Origin: Bin103 sp002238925
Lineage (GTDB): Bacteria; Spirochaetota; Spirochaetia; SZUA-6; Bin103
Direction: 5' to 3'
NCBI GenBank assembly: GCA_965208065.1
Contig: OZ242313.1
Location: 3,720,001 to 3,784,000, forward strand
DNA length: 64,000 nucleotides
Shown here: in pieces, positions 38,299 through 46,889 of the stretch
Layout of the letters: each line of letters starts with the position of its first letter
Numbering within the stretch: position 1 is the first letter of the stretch
Notes under the pieces: generated by a model
What the model was told of the DNA's origin: nothing
Seen by the model: only the letters and a program-made list of their open reading frames with translations
The model's database searches: none
Program-made: the position numbers and the translations under genes

Positions 38299-39378
38299 TC
38301 ACCTGTCGTTTGCGCCGTGCCCGCCCCCGGCAGCCGTGATGCCGCCATGGGCCGCCGCCGCCTGCCCGGCCTGCTCCGCGGCAAACATCCTCGCCAGCCA
38401 CGCTCCGGCGGCGCGCTGCCGGGACGGCGGCGCCGCGGCGCGCAACTGCTCGCCGGCCGGCCGCGCATGCGCCACGCCGGCCTCGCGCAGCACGTCGCCG
38501 GCATCCATCGCGGTCGTCGCCCCCTCCTCAGCCAGCGCCGCGCACCCGGCGGCGCGCGCCCCGGCCAAGCCTCCAGCCGCCACCAGCACGTCGCGGCCCT
38601 GCTCGGCCGCGCTACGGGCGGTGATCAGAGCCCCCGACCTGGCGGGCGCCTCAACTACCACCACGGCCCGGCTGAGGCCCGCCACAATGCGGTTGCGCTG
38701 GGGGAAATTGTGCGCATGCGGCGCCACCCCGGGCGGCAGCTCGCTCACCAGGCAACCGCTACGGAGTATCCGCATTGCCACCTCGCGGCTACTCGCGGGA
38801 TAGATGCGGTCGATGCCGCAACCGAGCACCGCAACCGTCGGGCACCCCTCGCCCTGCCAGCCGGCCAGACTCCCCCGGTGCACTTCCAGGTCGATCCCGC
38901 GCGCCAGGCCCGAAACCGAAGTCACCCCGGCTCGCGCCAAGTCGAACCCGAGTGCAAACGCCGTCCATCGACCGTGGCCGGTGGGCTGCCGGGTTCCCAC
39001 CACCGACACCAACGGCGCCGACGGTTGCGGCAGACCGCCACCGCGATGAAAGAGTACCACCGGTGGATCGTAAATCTCCCGCAGGACCCGCGGGTAGCCC
39101 GGCTCCCAAAGAAAAGTGCACCGCCACACCCCCATCGTCAAGCGCCCGGCATCGGCACGCGCCCGCTCCAGCCAGGCCGCTGGCGGCAGCAGCCGGCGGC
39201 GCAGCCCCAGCCGGCGCCCCAGCAGTGCCGCCAGCCGTTCCAGCGACAGGTCGGCAAACTCGGCCAGCCGGCAGCGGTGCAGGACCGCGCAGCGCTCCGC
39301 CGGCCGCAGGAAAGACATTCTCGCCAGCGCCAGCGCAAGCAGCCGGCGCGCTCCAGGTTCTGACTCTGCCCAATTCAC
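38299..39378 (-). CDS. dprA: DNA-processing protein DprA
   Basis: Loads RecA on incoming single-stranded DNA in natural transformation; widely kept also in bacteria not known to transform. 359 residues. Rossmann-like core with SVVGTRQPTGHG, SGLARGID, CPTVAVLGCGIDRIYP, FPQRNRIVAGLS and RSGALITARSAAEQGRDV. The C-terminal part is Ala-rich and less conserved. GTG start. It lies between two tyrosine recombinase genes, 2 nt before the second. Confidence 0.93.
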   Translation of the reverse strand: MNWAESEPGARRLLALALARMSFLRPAERCAVLHRCRLAEFADLSLERLAALLGRRLGLRRRLLPPAAWLERARADAGRLTMGVWRCTFLWEPGYPRVLREIYDPPVVLFHRGGGLPQPSAPLVSVVGTRQPTGHGRWTAFALGFDLARAGVTSVSGLARGIDLEVHRGSLAGWQGEGCPTVAVLGCGIDRIYPASSREVAMRILRSGCLVSELPPGVAPHAHNFPQRNRIVAGLSRAVVVVEAPARSGALITARSAAEQGRDVLVAAGGLAGARAAGCAALAEEGATTAMDAGDVLREAGVAHARPAGEQLRAAAPPSRQRAAGAWLARMFAAEQAGQAAAAHGGITAAGGGHGANDR

Positions 39379-39411
39379 GTCTCATATAACGGTATCGGCA
39401 CCCGCCGCGCT

Positions 39412-40383
39412 TCAACCGCGCGGATGATAGCGGCGGTGCTGGGAGTGAAGATCGTCGCGCTCGACGTGAGTGTAGATCTGGGTGGTGGTGAGATCGGCGT
39501 GCCCGAGCAGTTCCTGCACGGAGCGCAGGTCGGCGCCGCCGGCAAGCAGGTGGGTGGCGAACGAGTGACGCAACGTGTGCACCTTGGCGTTGAGCCCGGC
39601 GGCGGTGCAAACCTCCTGAAAGCGCTTCCAGATGCCTTTGCGGGACAGGCGCCCGCCGCGCTGATTGAGGAACACGGCGTCGCCGGCGGTGCCGGGCCCG
39701 GCGCCGCGGCGCAGCAGGTGCGGCCGCGCTTCGGTCAGGTAGCGGCCGATCCACGCCACCGCCGGGTCACCGAGCGGCACAATCCGTTCCCGCGACCCCT
39801 TGCCGAGCACGCGCACGCACGCCTGCGCCAGGTAGAGGCGCGACCGGTCGAGCGCCACCACCTCGCTGACCCGCAGCCCGGCGGAGTAGACCAGTTCGAA
39901 CAACGCGCGGTCGCGGACGCCGGCCGGGCTGCCGGTGTTGATGGCGGCCAGGAACCGCTCCACCTGCGCCACCGACAGCACGCGGGGAATGCGCCGTCCG
40001 GGGCGGGGCGGGGCCACGTTCGCGGCCGGGTTGTCCGCCTTCCCGGCACCGGCACCGGGGGTGCCGGCGTCGGCGCGTTCCGCCTCCAGGAATCGATACC
40101 AAGCGCGCAACGCGCTGATCGCCTTGGCCAGCGTGCCGCTGCCGACGCCCTCGCCCTGGCGCGCCACCAGGTAGGAAATCACCCCGCCCGCGCCGTCCGG
40201 ATCGGGCGCTTCCGCGGAGGGGGCGGCGGCGGCGGCGCACTCCGCCCGGTGGTCGAGGTAGCGGCGCGCCTCGGCCGCGTAGGCGTCGACCGTCAGTTCG
40301 GCGAGCCCCTCGACCGACCGCAGGTAGTCCGCGAACTCGCGGGCCAGCGGGCCGGCGGCGTCGACACCCTGCTGCGCCGGCAC
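39412..40383 (-). CDS. Tyrosine recombinase, XerD/XerC-like
   Basis: 323-residue Xer recombinase. N-terminal domain (REFADYLRSVEGLAELTVDA), catalytic domain with Arg in SAGLRVSEVVAL, Lys in GKGSRER region, HTLRHSFATHLLAGGADL, and LGHADLTTTQIYTH with Tyr. GTG start, 41 nt after ftsZ. Together with the Xer at 37.3-38.3 kb it may form the heterotetramer acting at dif; no dif-like 28-bp site was recognised in the window. Confidence 0.9.
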   Translation of the reverse strand: MPAQQGVDAAGPLAREFADYLRSVEGLAELTVDAYAAEARRYLDHRAECAAAAAPSAEAPDPDGAGGVISYLVARQGEGVGSGTLAKAISALRAWYRFLEAERADAGTPGAGAGKADNPAANVAPPRPGRRIPRVLSVAQVERFLAAINTGSPAGVRDRALFELVYSAGLRVSEVVALDRSRLYLAQACVRVLGKGSRERIVPLGDPAVAWIGRYLTEARPHLLRRGAGPGTAGDAVFLNQRGGRLSRKGIWKRFQEVCTAAGLNAKVHTLRHSFATHLLAGGADLRSVQELLGHADLTTTQIYTHVERDDLHSQHRRYHPRG

Positions 40384-40424
40384 CGCCCGCTACCGCCCGG
40401 ACCGGTTCGGTTGCGTACTCCGGG

Positions 40425-41597
40425 TCAGGACGACGCCGCCTCGCCGCGGCGGTTGCGCAACACGGTCGGCACGCTCAGATCGTCAAGCGAGGTGGGGCGC
40501 GAGCTGGTCACCGGCTCGTGCTGACTGAGGGCGTCGTTGCGCTTGCCGAGCCCCTTGTTGAGCTCGACCCACTCCTGGTAAGAGATGATCTCGGGACTCG
40601 ACGTCTCGGAGCCATTGGCCGCGGCCGGCGCGACGCCCTCGCGCTGGAACCCGGTGGCGATTACCGTGACGCGGATTTCGTCCTCGATCGTGCCGATACT
40701 GGTCCCGCAGATGATCATGGCATCGTCCGAGGCGCTGGCGGTGATGATCTGCAGCACCTCCTCGTACTCGGTCAGAGACATGGCGTCGTCGCCGGTCACG
40801 TTGACCAGGATCCCGTGGGCGCCCTCGATGCGCGCGTCTTCGAGCAGCGGGTTGTTGATGGCGTTGGTCGCCGCGTCCACGGCTCGGTTGTCGCCGGCCC
40901 CGACGCCGATGCCCATCAGCGCGTCACCCTGTCCCTGCATGATGGTGCGCACGTCGGCGAAATCGATGTTGATTACGCCCGGCACCGTGATCAGGTCGGA
41001 GATGCCCTGCACGCCCTGCCGCAGCACGTCGTCGGCGAGCATGAACGCTTCCCGCAGGGGCGTCCGGCGCTCCACGATCTTCAACAGATGCTGGTTCGGA
41101 ATCACGATCAGGGTGTCCACTTCCTTGCGCAGACTCTCGATGCCCTCTTCCGCCAGATCCCGCTTGCGGCGGCCTTCGAAGTCGAACGGCTTGGTCACCA
41201 CGGCGACGGTGAGAATGTCGTGCTCGCGCGCGGTGCGGGCGATGACCGGGGCCGCTCCGGTGCCGGTGCCGCCGCCCAGTCCAGCGGTGATAAACACCAT
41301 GTCCGATCCCTTCAGCACGTTCTCGAGCGCGCCCTGATCCTCCAGCGCCGCCTTCTCGCCGACGTCCGGTATGCCGCCGGCGCCCAGCCCGGCGGTCAGC
41401 TTGCTGCCGATCGGCACCTTGGTTTCGGCGTGGCACAGATCGAGCGCCTGCAGGTCGGTATTCACGGCAACGAAGTGCACATTCCGGAGGCCCGACTCGA
41501 TCATCCTGTTGGTGGCGTTGTTGCCGCCGCCGCCGACGCCGATCACCTTGATGTCGGTAATCCCCGGAGTGTGCTCGTTGTGCAATTCAAACGTCAT
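40425..41597 (-). CDS. ftsZ: Cell division protein FtsZ
   Basis: Tubulin-like GTPase that forms the division ring. 390 residues. IKVIGVGGGGNNATNRMI, the tubulin signature GGGTGTGAAP (here LGGGTGTGAAPVIA), and the T7 loop with NIDFADVRTIM. The C-terminal peptide DLSVPTVLRNRRG, which binds FtsA, is present. ATG at 41597 follows a GGGAGGGG Shine-Dalgarno. Last gene of the division cluster. Confidence 0.98.
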   Translation of the reverse strand: MTFELHNEHTPGITDIKVIGVGGGGNNATNRMIESGLRNVHFVAVNTDLQALDLCHAETKVPIGSKLTAGLGAGGIPDVGEKAALEDQGALENVLKGSDMVFITAGLGGGTGTGAAPVIARTAREHDILTVAVVTKPFDFEGRRKRDLAEEGIESLRKEVDTLIVIPNQHLLKIVERRTPLREAFMLADDVLRQGVQGISDLITVPGVINIDFADVRTIMQGQGDALMGIGVGAGDNRAVDAATNAINNPLLEDARIEGAHGILVNVTGDDAMSLTEYEEVLQIITASASDDAMIICGTSIGTIEDEIRVTVIATGFQREGVAPAAANGSETSSPEIISYQEWVELNKGLGKRNDALSQHEPVTSSRPTSLDDLSVPTVLRNRRGEAASS

Positions 41598-41644
41598 GGT
41601 TCCCCTCCCGTACGCTTGTTCATCTTTGTACCGGCGAGTCTCCG

Positions 41645-42883
41645 TCAGAAGAACTCCCCGAACCATTTCCTCATGCGGGCCCACACACTGGTGAACCCCG
41701 CTTCGCTGGTATCCATGTTGAGTTGCTCGACCCCCAGGTGGGCGGCGCCGTACTGCACCAGGCCCACGCCGGTGGCGAAAATGGGGCTGTGGTACTCCTC
41801 CACCAGCCCTCCCAAGCGCGCCGGATAGCCAATGCGCGCCGGCAGTCCGAATATCTCGGATGCCAGCTCCTCGGTGCCCGGCAGCAGCGACCCGCCACCG
41901 GTAATCACCACCCCGCCGGCGAGGCGGGACAGATAGCCGGCGCGTTCGATCTGCGCCTTGACGCTGCCGAGCATCTCCGACATGCGCGGTTGAATGATCT
42001 CGCACAGTTCGCGCCGGGTGATAATGCGCGGCGGGCGGCCGCCGACCCCGGGAATGCTGGTTTCGGCATCCGGCTCGTCGAGCATCGGCAGGTAGCAGCA
42101 ACCGGCGTCGCGCTTGACCTGCTCGGCGGCCTCGTTGGGAGTGCGCAGCATAATCGACAGGTCGCTGGTTACGTGGTCGCCGCCGACCGCCAGCACTTCG
42201 GTGTGATAGGGCGATCCCTCGATGTGCACCAGCACGTCGGTGGTGCCGCCGCCGAGATCGACCAACAGCACGCCAAGCTCCTTCTCATCGTCGGTGAGCA
42301 CGGAGCGGGCGGAGGCGAGCGGCTCCAGAACGATGTCGCTGACCTTGAATCCGGAACGATTGACGCAGCGGATGATATTTTGCGCCGACGACACCGCGCC
42401 GGTCACGATGTGTACCTCGGCCTCAAGGCGCACGCCGGTCATGCCCAGCGGACTGCGGATACCGGCCTGCCCGTCGACGACGTACTCCTGGGTGATGACA
42501 TGCAGCACTTCGCGGTCCATCGGGATGACGATGGCGCCGGCAGCTTCCTTGACGCGGTCGATGTCGTCCTGGCCGATTTCCCGTTTCTTGCCGGTGACCG
42601 CCACCACGCCGCGCGAATTGACACTCTCGATGTGGCCGCCGGCGATGCCGGCGTAGACGTCCTGGACCTCGCGCCCGGACATCATTTCAGCCTCTTCCAC
42701 CGCCGCCGCGATCGACTTGACGGTGGCGTCGATGTTGATCACCACGCCGCGCCGCAACCCGCGCGACGGGGTAATACCGACGCCGGTGATCTCGAGACCG
42801 CCCTGCTCGCCGATCTGGCCGATGATGACGCACACCTTGGTGGTGCCGATGTCCAGACCGACGATCAGATCGTCCGTTGCCAT
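41645..42883 (-). CDS. ftsA: Cell division protein FtsA
   Basis: Actin-like protein tethering FtsZ to the membrane. 412 residues. Phosphate-1 motif GLDIGTTKVCVIIG, SHS2-containing 1C domain, phosphate-2 VDLGGGTTDV, adenosine motif GGVVITGGGSLLPG. It ends in an amphipathic helix (SVWARMRKWFGEFF), the membrane anchor. ATG 6 nt after the ftsQ stop, with GGGAGG before it. Confidence 0.97.
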   Translation of the reverse strand: MATDDLIVGLDIGTTKVCVIIGQIGEQGGLEITGVGITPSRGLRRGVVINIDATVKSIAAAVEEAEMMSGREVQDVYAGIAGGHIESVNSRGVVAVTGKKREIGQDDIDRVKEAAGAIVIPMDREVLHVITQEYVVDGQAGIRSPLGMTGVRLEAEVHIVTGAVSSAQNIIRCVNRSGFKVSDIVLEPLASARSVLTDDEKELGVLLVDLGGGTTDVLVHIEGSPYHTEVLAVGGDHVTSDLSIMLRTPNEAAEQVKRDAGCCYLPMLDEPDAETSIPGVGGRPPRIITRRELCEIIQPRMSEMLGSVKAQIERAGYLSRLAGGVVITGGGSLLPGTEELASEIFGLPARIGYPARLGGLVEEYHSPIFATGVGLVQYGAAHLGVEQLNMDTSEAGFTSVWARMRKWFGEFF

Positions 42884-42889
42884 CTGCCC

Positions 42890-43801
42890 TTACCTCCCAC
42901 CGGCGGCCGCGCCAGCGACCGCTACCGGCATCGCGCCGCGAAAATCGAGCTCGCCCACGTCTGCCATGCCGCGCTGTGCGGAATTGGTGCGTATCAGGTC
43001 GAGCAGTACCAGTGCCTCCGCCAGATGGGCCTCGGTAAGCTCGGTGGCGAAGCGAAGCACCGTACTGAAGCCGATCGGAAACACGATCAGGTCGAAACCG
43101 GAGGCCAGCGCATCGGCGCCGAGCGGGTCGGCCGTCGGCGGCGCGCCGATCGGCACCAGCCGGATCTCCGAGATCAGGGTGGCGAGCACCGGGTCCGACG
43201 CCGCCAGCGCGGACAGGTCGGCGAGCACGGCGCGCACCGGCTCCGGCAGGTGGGCGCCCGGCTGCAGCAGTTCCGGCGCCAGTCCGCTCAGCACCGGCAC
43301 GTCGGCGGCCTCCGGGCGGCCCCAGGGCGCTACGCCGGCCAGAAACACCAGGCCGTCCCGGTCCACCTGTGCGGCGCGGGTGGAACCGTCCGGCTCCACT
43401 GCCAGCATGACCGCGGCTGCCGTGCGCGCGGTGAGGTCGAGACGCAGCGTGTCCGGAAATCGCATCGACACGGCGGCATCCTGCACCAGCAGGTGCTGCT
43501 CCAGGCGTGCCTCAATGGCGGCCGCGTCGATGGAGAAGAACTGCTCGTTACCGGTAAGCCCCGCCATCGCCAGCACCTCCGCATCGCTCAGTGCCAGGTC
43601 GGTGGCCACGTTTACCGTGGTGAGGTGCAGACGCGGCGCCAGCAGTAGGAAAAACACCGCCTCCAGGGCCAGCATCAGCAGCAGGGTGGCGATGACCAGA
43701 CGCAGCACCCGCCGCAGCCGGGCGCGCCGCGGGCTCTCCGCGGTACGCGGCGCCAGGTCGCCGCTCCCCGGCAGAATTGCCCCTCCCACAACGGTACTCA
43801 C
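42890..43801 (-). CDS. ftsQ: Cell division protein FtsQ/DivIB
   Basis: Bitopic membrane protein of the divisome. 303 residues: cytoplasmic basic N-terminus, one span (LVIATLLLMLALEAVFFLLL, about 36-55), then a periplasmic POTRA domain (LALSDAEVLAMAGLTGNEQF) and FtsQ domain. Identity comes from the domain plan and place between ftsW and ftsA. GTG start overlaps the ftsW stop by 4 nt. Confidence 0.9.
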   Translation of the reverse strand: MSTVVGGAILPGSGDLAPRTAESPRRARLRRVLRLVIATLLLMLALEAVFFLLLAPRLHLTTVNVATDLALSDAEVLAMAGLTGNEQFFSIDAAAIEARLEQHLLVQDAAVSMRFPDTLRLDLTARTAAAVMLAVEPDGSTRAAQVDRDGLVFLAGVAPWGRPEAADVPVLSGLAPELLQPGAHLPEPVRAVLADLSALAASDPVLATLISEIRLVPIGAPPTADPLGADALASGFDLIVFPIGFSTVLRFATELTEAHLAEALVLLDLIRTNSAQRGMADVGELDFRGAMPVAVAGAAAGGR

Positions 43802-45141
43802 AGCTTCTCAACTCCGCCCTTGCGGTCGCGCCGCGGCGCGGACAGATGCTCGGTGGCGACTCCGGAGGGGCGGCGCGACAGGCCGACCAGGAGGCCGCAC
43901 ATGGCAAACGTGGTGAGCAGCGCCGATCCGCCGGACGAAAAGAACGGCAGCGGCAGCCCGGTGGCCGGCACCAGGCTCGACACTACGGCCAGGTTCAGGA
44001 ATGCCTGCGCGACGATGCTGGTGGTGAGGCCGAACGCCAGGTAGCGGGCGAAGCGGTCGCGATGGTGGCGCACGATCAGGTAGCCGCGCCAGGCCAGCAC
44101 CGCGAACAAGCCGAGAATCAGAATTACGCCGACCAGCCCCAGCTCCTCGCCGGCCACCGCGAAGATGAAGTCGGAGTGCGCCTCCGGCAACGGCCCCAGC
44201 TTCATCTGGCCGCGCCCGATCCCGGTACCCCAGACGCCGCCGCGGGCCAGTGCGTCGCGCGCGGCCAGCACCTGGTAGCCGCTGCCGGCCGGGTCCGCGG
44301 TCGGTTCCAGGAACGCGATCAGGCGCAGCACGCGATGTTCCTTGGTCAGCAGCAGCAAAAGGGCGAGCGGCGTACCGGCCAGGGTGAGGGCGGCGAACAG
44401 ACCCATCCTCACGCCTGCCAGCCATAGCATCGCCATGGCCAGGAACACCAGGAAGATCGGCGTGGAGAAGTCGTTCTGCAGGTACACCAGCGCCGCGAAC
44501 AGGCCGACCACCAGCATCGGCGGAACGATGACCCGCATGGTGCGGCCGTAGGTGAGCTCGGCCAGATTGCCCTTGCGATCGAGGATGTGGGCGAGGTACA
44601 CCACCAGCGCCAGCTTGGCCAGCTCGGACGGCTGGAACGACAGCCCGCCGATCACGATCCAGCGCTGCGCGCCCATCGCCCACAGGCCAATGCCCGGCAC
44701 CGACGTGAGCACCACCAGCGGCAGGCTCACGGCCACCAGCGGCAGCACCGCGCGGCGCACCAGGCGCAGCGGCACGGCGGCCGCGATTGCGGCGATCAGC
44801 GTGCCGAGCGCTACCCACAGCACCTGGCGGCGAAAGAAGCGCAGCGGATCGTCGAACAGCCGGTCGCCGTAGAAGTACGACGCCGACAGCAGCACCGCCA
44901 GACCGCTGCCGGTGAGCACGATCAGGACGGCCACCAGCACGGTGTCGCTGGGCATGGCCAGGGTCGGCTGCAGCGTGTCGCGCAGCCGCACCCAGCCGGT
45001 GCGCACCGTACGGCGGCGGCGGCCGGACGGGCGCTGGGCGAGCATCAGGCGGCGCAGCACGCGCGGCATGTGGGTCACCTTCACCGCCGGCTGCGTCAGC
45101 TTTCGCGGTTGCGAACGCCCGCGTTCCTCTACCGGTGCCAT
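43798..45141 (-). CDS. ftsW: Cell division peptidoglycan polymerase FtsW
   Basis: SEDS-family glycosyltransferase of septal peptidoglycan synthesis. 447 residues with about ten spans after a basic cytoplasmic N-terminus of ~60 residues. Signatures: GAQRWIVIGGLSFQPSELAK, LQNDFSTPIFLV, EAHSDFIFAVAGEELGLVG and PLPFFSSGGSALLTT. The class B PBP partner (ftsI) is not in this cluster. 9 nt after murF. Confidence 0.96.
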   Translation of the reverse strand: MAPVEERGRSQPRKLTQPAVKVTHMPRVLRRLMLAQRPSGRRRRTVRTGWVRLRDTLQPTLAMPSDTVLVAVLIVLTGSGLAVLLSASYFYGDRLFDDPLRFFRRQVLWVALGTLIAAIAAAVPLRLVRRAVLPLVAVSLPLVVLTSVPGIGLWAMGAQRWIVIGGLSFQPSELAKLALVVYLAHILDRKGNLAELTYGRTMRVIVPPMLVVGLFAALVYLQNDFSTPIFLVFLAMAMLWLAGVRMGLFAALTLAGTPLALLLLLTKEHRVLRLIAFLEPTADPAGSGYQVLAARDALARGGVWGTGIGRGQMKLGPLPEAHSDFIFAVAGEELGLVGVILILGLFAVLAWRGYLIVRHHRDRFARYLAFGLTTSIVAQAFLNLAVVSSLVPATGLPLPFFSSGGSALLTTFAMCGLLVGLSRRPSGVATEHLSAPRRDRKGGVEKL

Positions 45142-45150
45142 ACGATACCG

Positions 45151-46557
45151 TCACGCTGCCTGCAGCGGCGCCACCAGCCGGTCGAGCGCGACGCCGCGCG
45201 AGCCCTTCAGCAGCACGGTGTCGCCCGCGCGCACCGACTCGATCACCGCGGCCTCCAGTTCCGCGTAGAACGTCGTCCACAGTACCGGCCGGCCGAAGCC
45301 GGACGCCTGCAGAGCGTGTGCGGTCGCCGCGGTCTCCGCGCCGAACAGGAACACGGCGTCCGGATCGGCCGCCGCGATCACCTCGGCGAGCGCGGCGTGA
45401 GCGGCCTGCGTCGCCGAACCGAGCTCCAGCATGCTGCCGAGCACCACCAGAACGCGCCCGCGATCGGGCAGGTCGGCGAGAAAGGTGAGCGCGGCCGCCA
45501 TCGACTCCGGATTGGCGTTGTAGGCGTCGTTGACAATGGTCAGCCGCCCGCGAATTACCTGCGAGCGGCCCGCCACCGCCTCCATGGCCTCGATGCCGCG
45601 CTTGATTGCCGCCGCGGATACTCCAAGGGTAGTCGCCACCGTAATCGCGGCCAGCACGTTGGCGACGTTGTGATTGCCAAACAGAGGGAAGTGAATCTGG
45701 AGCCCCTCCCAGTGGATGGTAGAACCATCAAACCCCAGAGATTCACTTCCCTCGTAACCTTTCGTAGTAGTTGGACCAAAGCGCACCAGCGCAACTTCCG
45801 GCGGCAGCGGCAGCCGGGAACGGATGAGCAGTTCCTCCGACTCCGGCACGAATGCGTGCCCGCCGCGCGGCAGATGGGCCAGTACACGCGCCTTTTCGGC
45901 GGCGATGGTGGCGCGCGATTCGAATGCGGCCAGGTGGGCGGTGCCGATCGCCGTGATCAGCGCATGATGCGGCGCCGCCAGCCGGCCGAGCACGTCCATC
46001 TCGCCGCGGTAGTCGATGCCGAGTTCCAGCACCGCCATGCGGTGCCGCGGCTCGATGCCCAGCAGCGCCAGCGGCAACCCGATTACCGAGTTGTAGTTGC
46101 GTTCTGCCTCGTAGGTCGGCGCGCACTGCTTCAGAATGGAAGCGAGGATGCGCCGCGTGGTGGTTTTGCCGCTCGATCCGGTCACCGCCACGCGCTCCGC
46201 CTCGCTCTGCGACCGGTGCGCCTCGGCGAGCCGATGCAGTGCCTGCAGCGGATCGTCCACCACCGCCAGGGTGGCGCGGTAACGGCGCGCAACCGCCTGC
46301 AACGCGGCGCCGCGCGCCTGCCACTGCCGGTCCGCAACCAGCGCCGCGGCGGCGCCGGCGGCGAATGCGTCGGCCAGGTAATCGTGGCCGTCGGCGCGGC
46401 TGCCGGCCAGCGCGACGAACAGGGAATCGGCGCTGGCGGCACGGGAATCGACCACCACCCGCCGCAACGATGCCTGCGGCGCGTGCGGCCGATCCGGTCC
46501 GGCGGCGACCAGGCGCGCTCCGGTCAGCGCGGCCAGCGCCTCAATGGTTACCGTCAC
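45151..46557 (-). CDS. murF: UDP-MurNAc-tripeptide:D-Ala-D-Ala ligase MurF
   Basis: Adds D-Ala-D-Ala to the cytoplasmic peptidoglycan precursor. 468 residues. P-loop TGSSGKTTTR near 124, FGNHNVANVLAAI, and NDAYNANPESMAAAL in the C-terminal domain. About 35 codons in the middle (SESLGFDGSTIHWEGLQIHF region) are less G+C rich than the rest and contain a nested inverted repeat (45684-45753), though the protein stays in frame and keeps family-like length. mraY, usually next, is missing. GTG start overlaps the ftsL stop. Confidence 0.95.
   Translation of the reverse strand: MTVTIEALAALTGARLVAAGPDRPHAPQASLRRVVVDSRAASADSLFVALAGSRADGHDYLADAFAAGAAAALVADRQWQARGAALQAVARRYRATLAVVDDPLQALHRLAEAHRSQSEAERVAVTGSSGKTTTRRILASILKQCAPTYEAERNYNSVIGLPLALLGIEPRHRMAVLELGIDYRGEMDVLGRLAAPHHALITAIGTAHLAAFESRATIAAEKARVLAHLPRGGHAFVPESEELLIRSRLPLPPEVALVRFGPTTTKGYEGSESLGFDGSTIHWEGLQIHFPLFGNHNVANVLAAITVATTLGVSAAAIKRGIEAMEAVAGRSQVIRGRLTIVNDAYNANPESMAAALTFLADLPDRGRVLVVLGSMLELGSATQAAHAALAEVIAAADPDAVFLFGAETAATAHALQASGFGRPVLWTTFYAELEAAVIESVRAGDTVLLKGSRGVALDRLVAPLQAA
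45684..45753. repeat. Nested inverted repeat inside murF
   Basis: Perfect 15-bp arms, GAGGGAAGTGAATCT (45684-45698) and its complement (45739-45753), enclose 40 nt. Within the loop is a second hairpin, GATGGT/ACCATC (45715-45729) with a 3-nt loop. The base composition is markedly more A+T than the flanks. It is in frame and encodes part of the MurF middle domain. Confidence 0.8.
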
Positions 46558-46889
46558 GGTTGCTCTCCCGCGCCCGGTGGCGGCTCAGGAAGCGCGAAGC
46601 GCACAAGCAGACGGCTCGACGGCGCCATGCGTTCCAGCCCCTGCTCCGCGGCGGCCGCGTCGATGCGCCGCGGCGAGCCCAGGCCCGCCAGATCCGACAT
46701 CGCCTGCTTGTTGCGCTCGTGCCAGCGGCGCTGTTCCAGCTCCAGTGCGCTCACCGTGTGCAGCAGGCGCTCGTAGCGGTAGCCTTGCCATGCGCTGAGC
46801 ATCAGCGCCGCGCCGAGCAGGGCGGCGCTGAGAAACAATAGTATTCGTCCGCGCGGGGACAGCGCCCGCGTGCGTGCTCCGTCAGCCAT
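46554..46889 (-). CDS. ftsL: FtsL-like cell division protein
   Basis: 111 residues: short basic cytoplasmic part, one span (ILLFLSAALLGAALMLSAWQ, about 16-35), then a coiled-coil segment (LHTVSALELEQRRWHERNKQ) and a Pro-rich tail. Sequence is poorly conserved in this family; the call rests on architecture and position between rsmH and murF. ATG at 46889 lies 8 nt inside the end of rsmH. Confidence 0.78.
   Translation of the reverse strand: MADGARTRALSPRGRILLFLSAALLGAALMLSAWQGYRYERLLHTVSALELEQRRWHERNKQAMSDLAGLGSPRRIDAAAAEQGLERMAPSSRLLVRFALPEPPPGAGEQP

Noticed and set aside
37253..40383. Integrative element because of two tyrosine recombinases
   Set aside because: Both look like Xer housekeeping recombinases, gene order matches conserved chromosomal synteny, and no attachment repeats, phage or transfer genes are seen.
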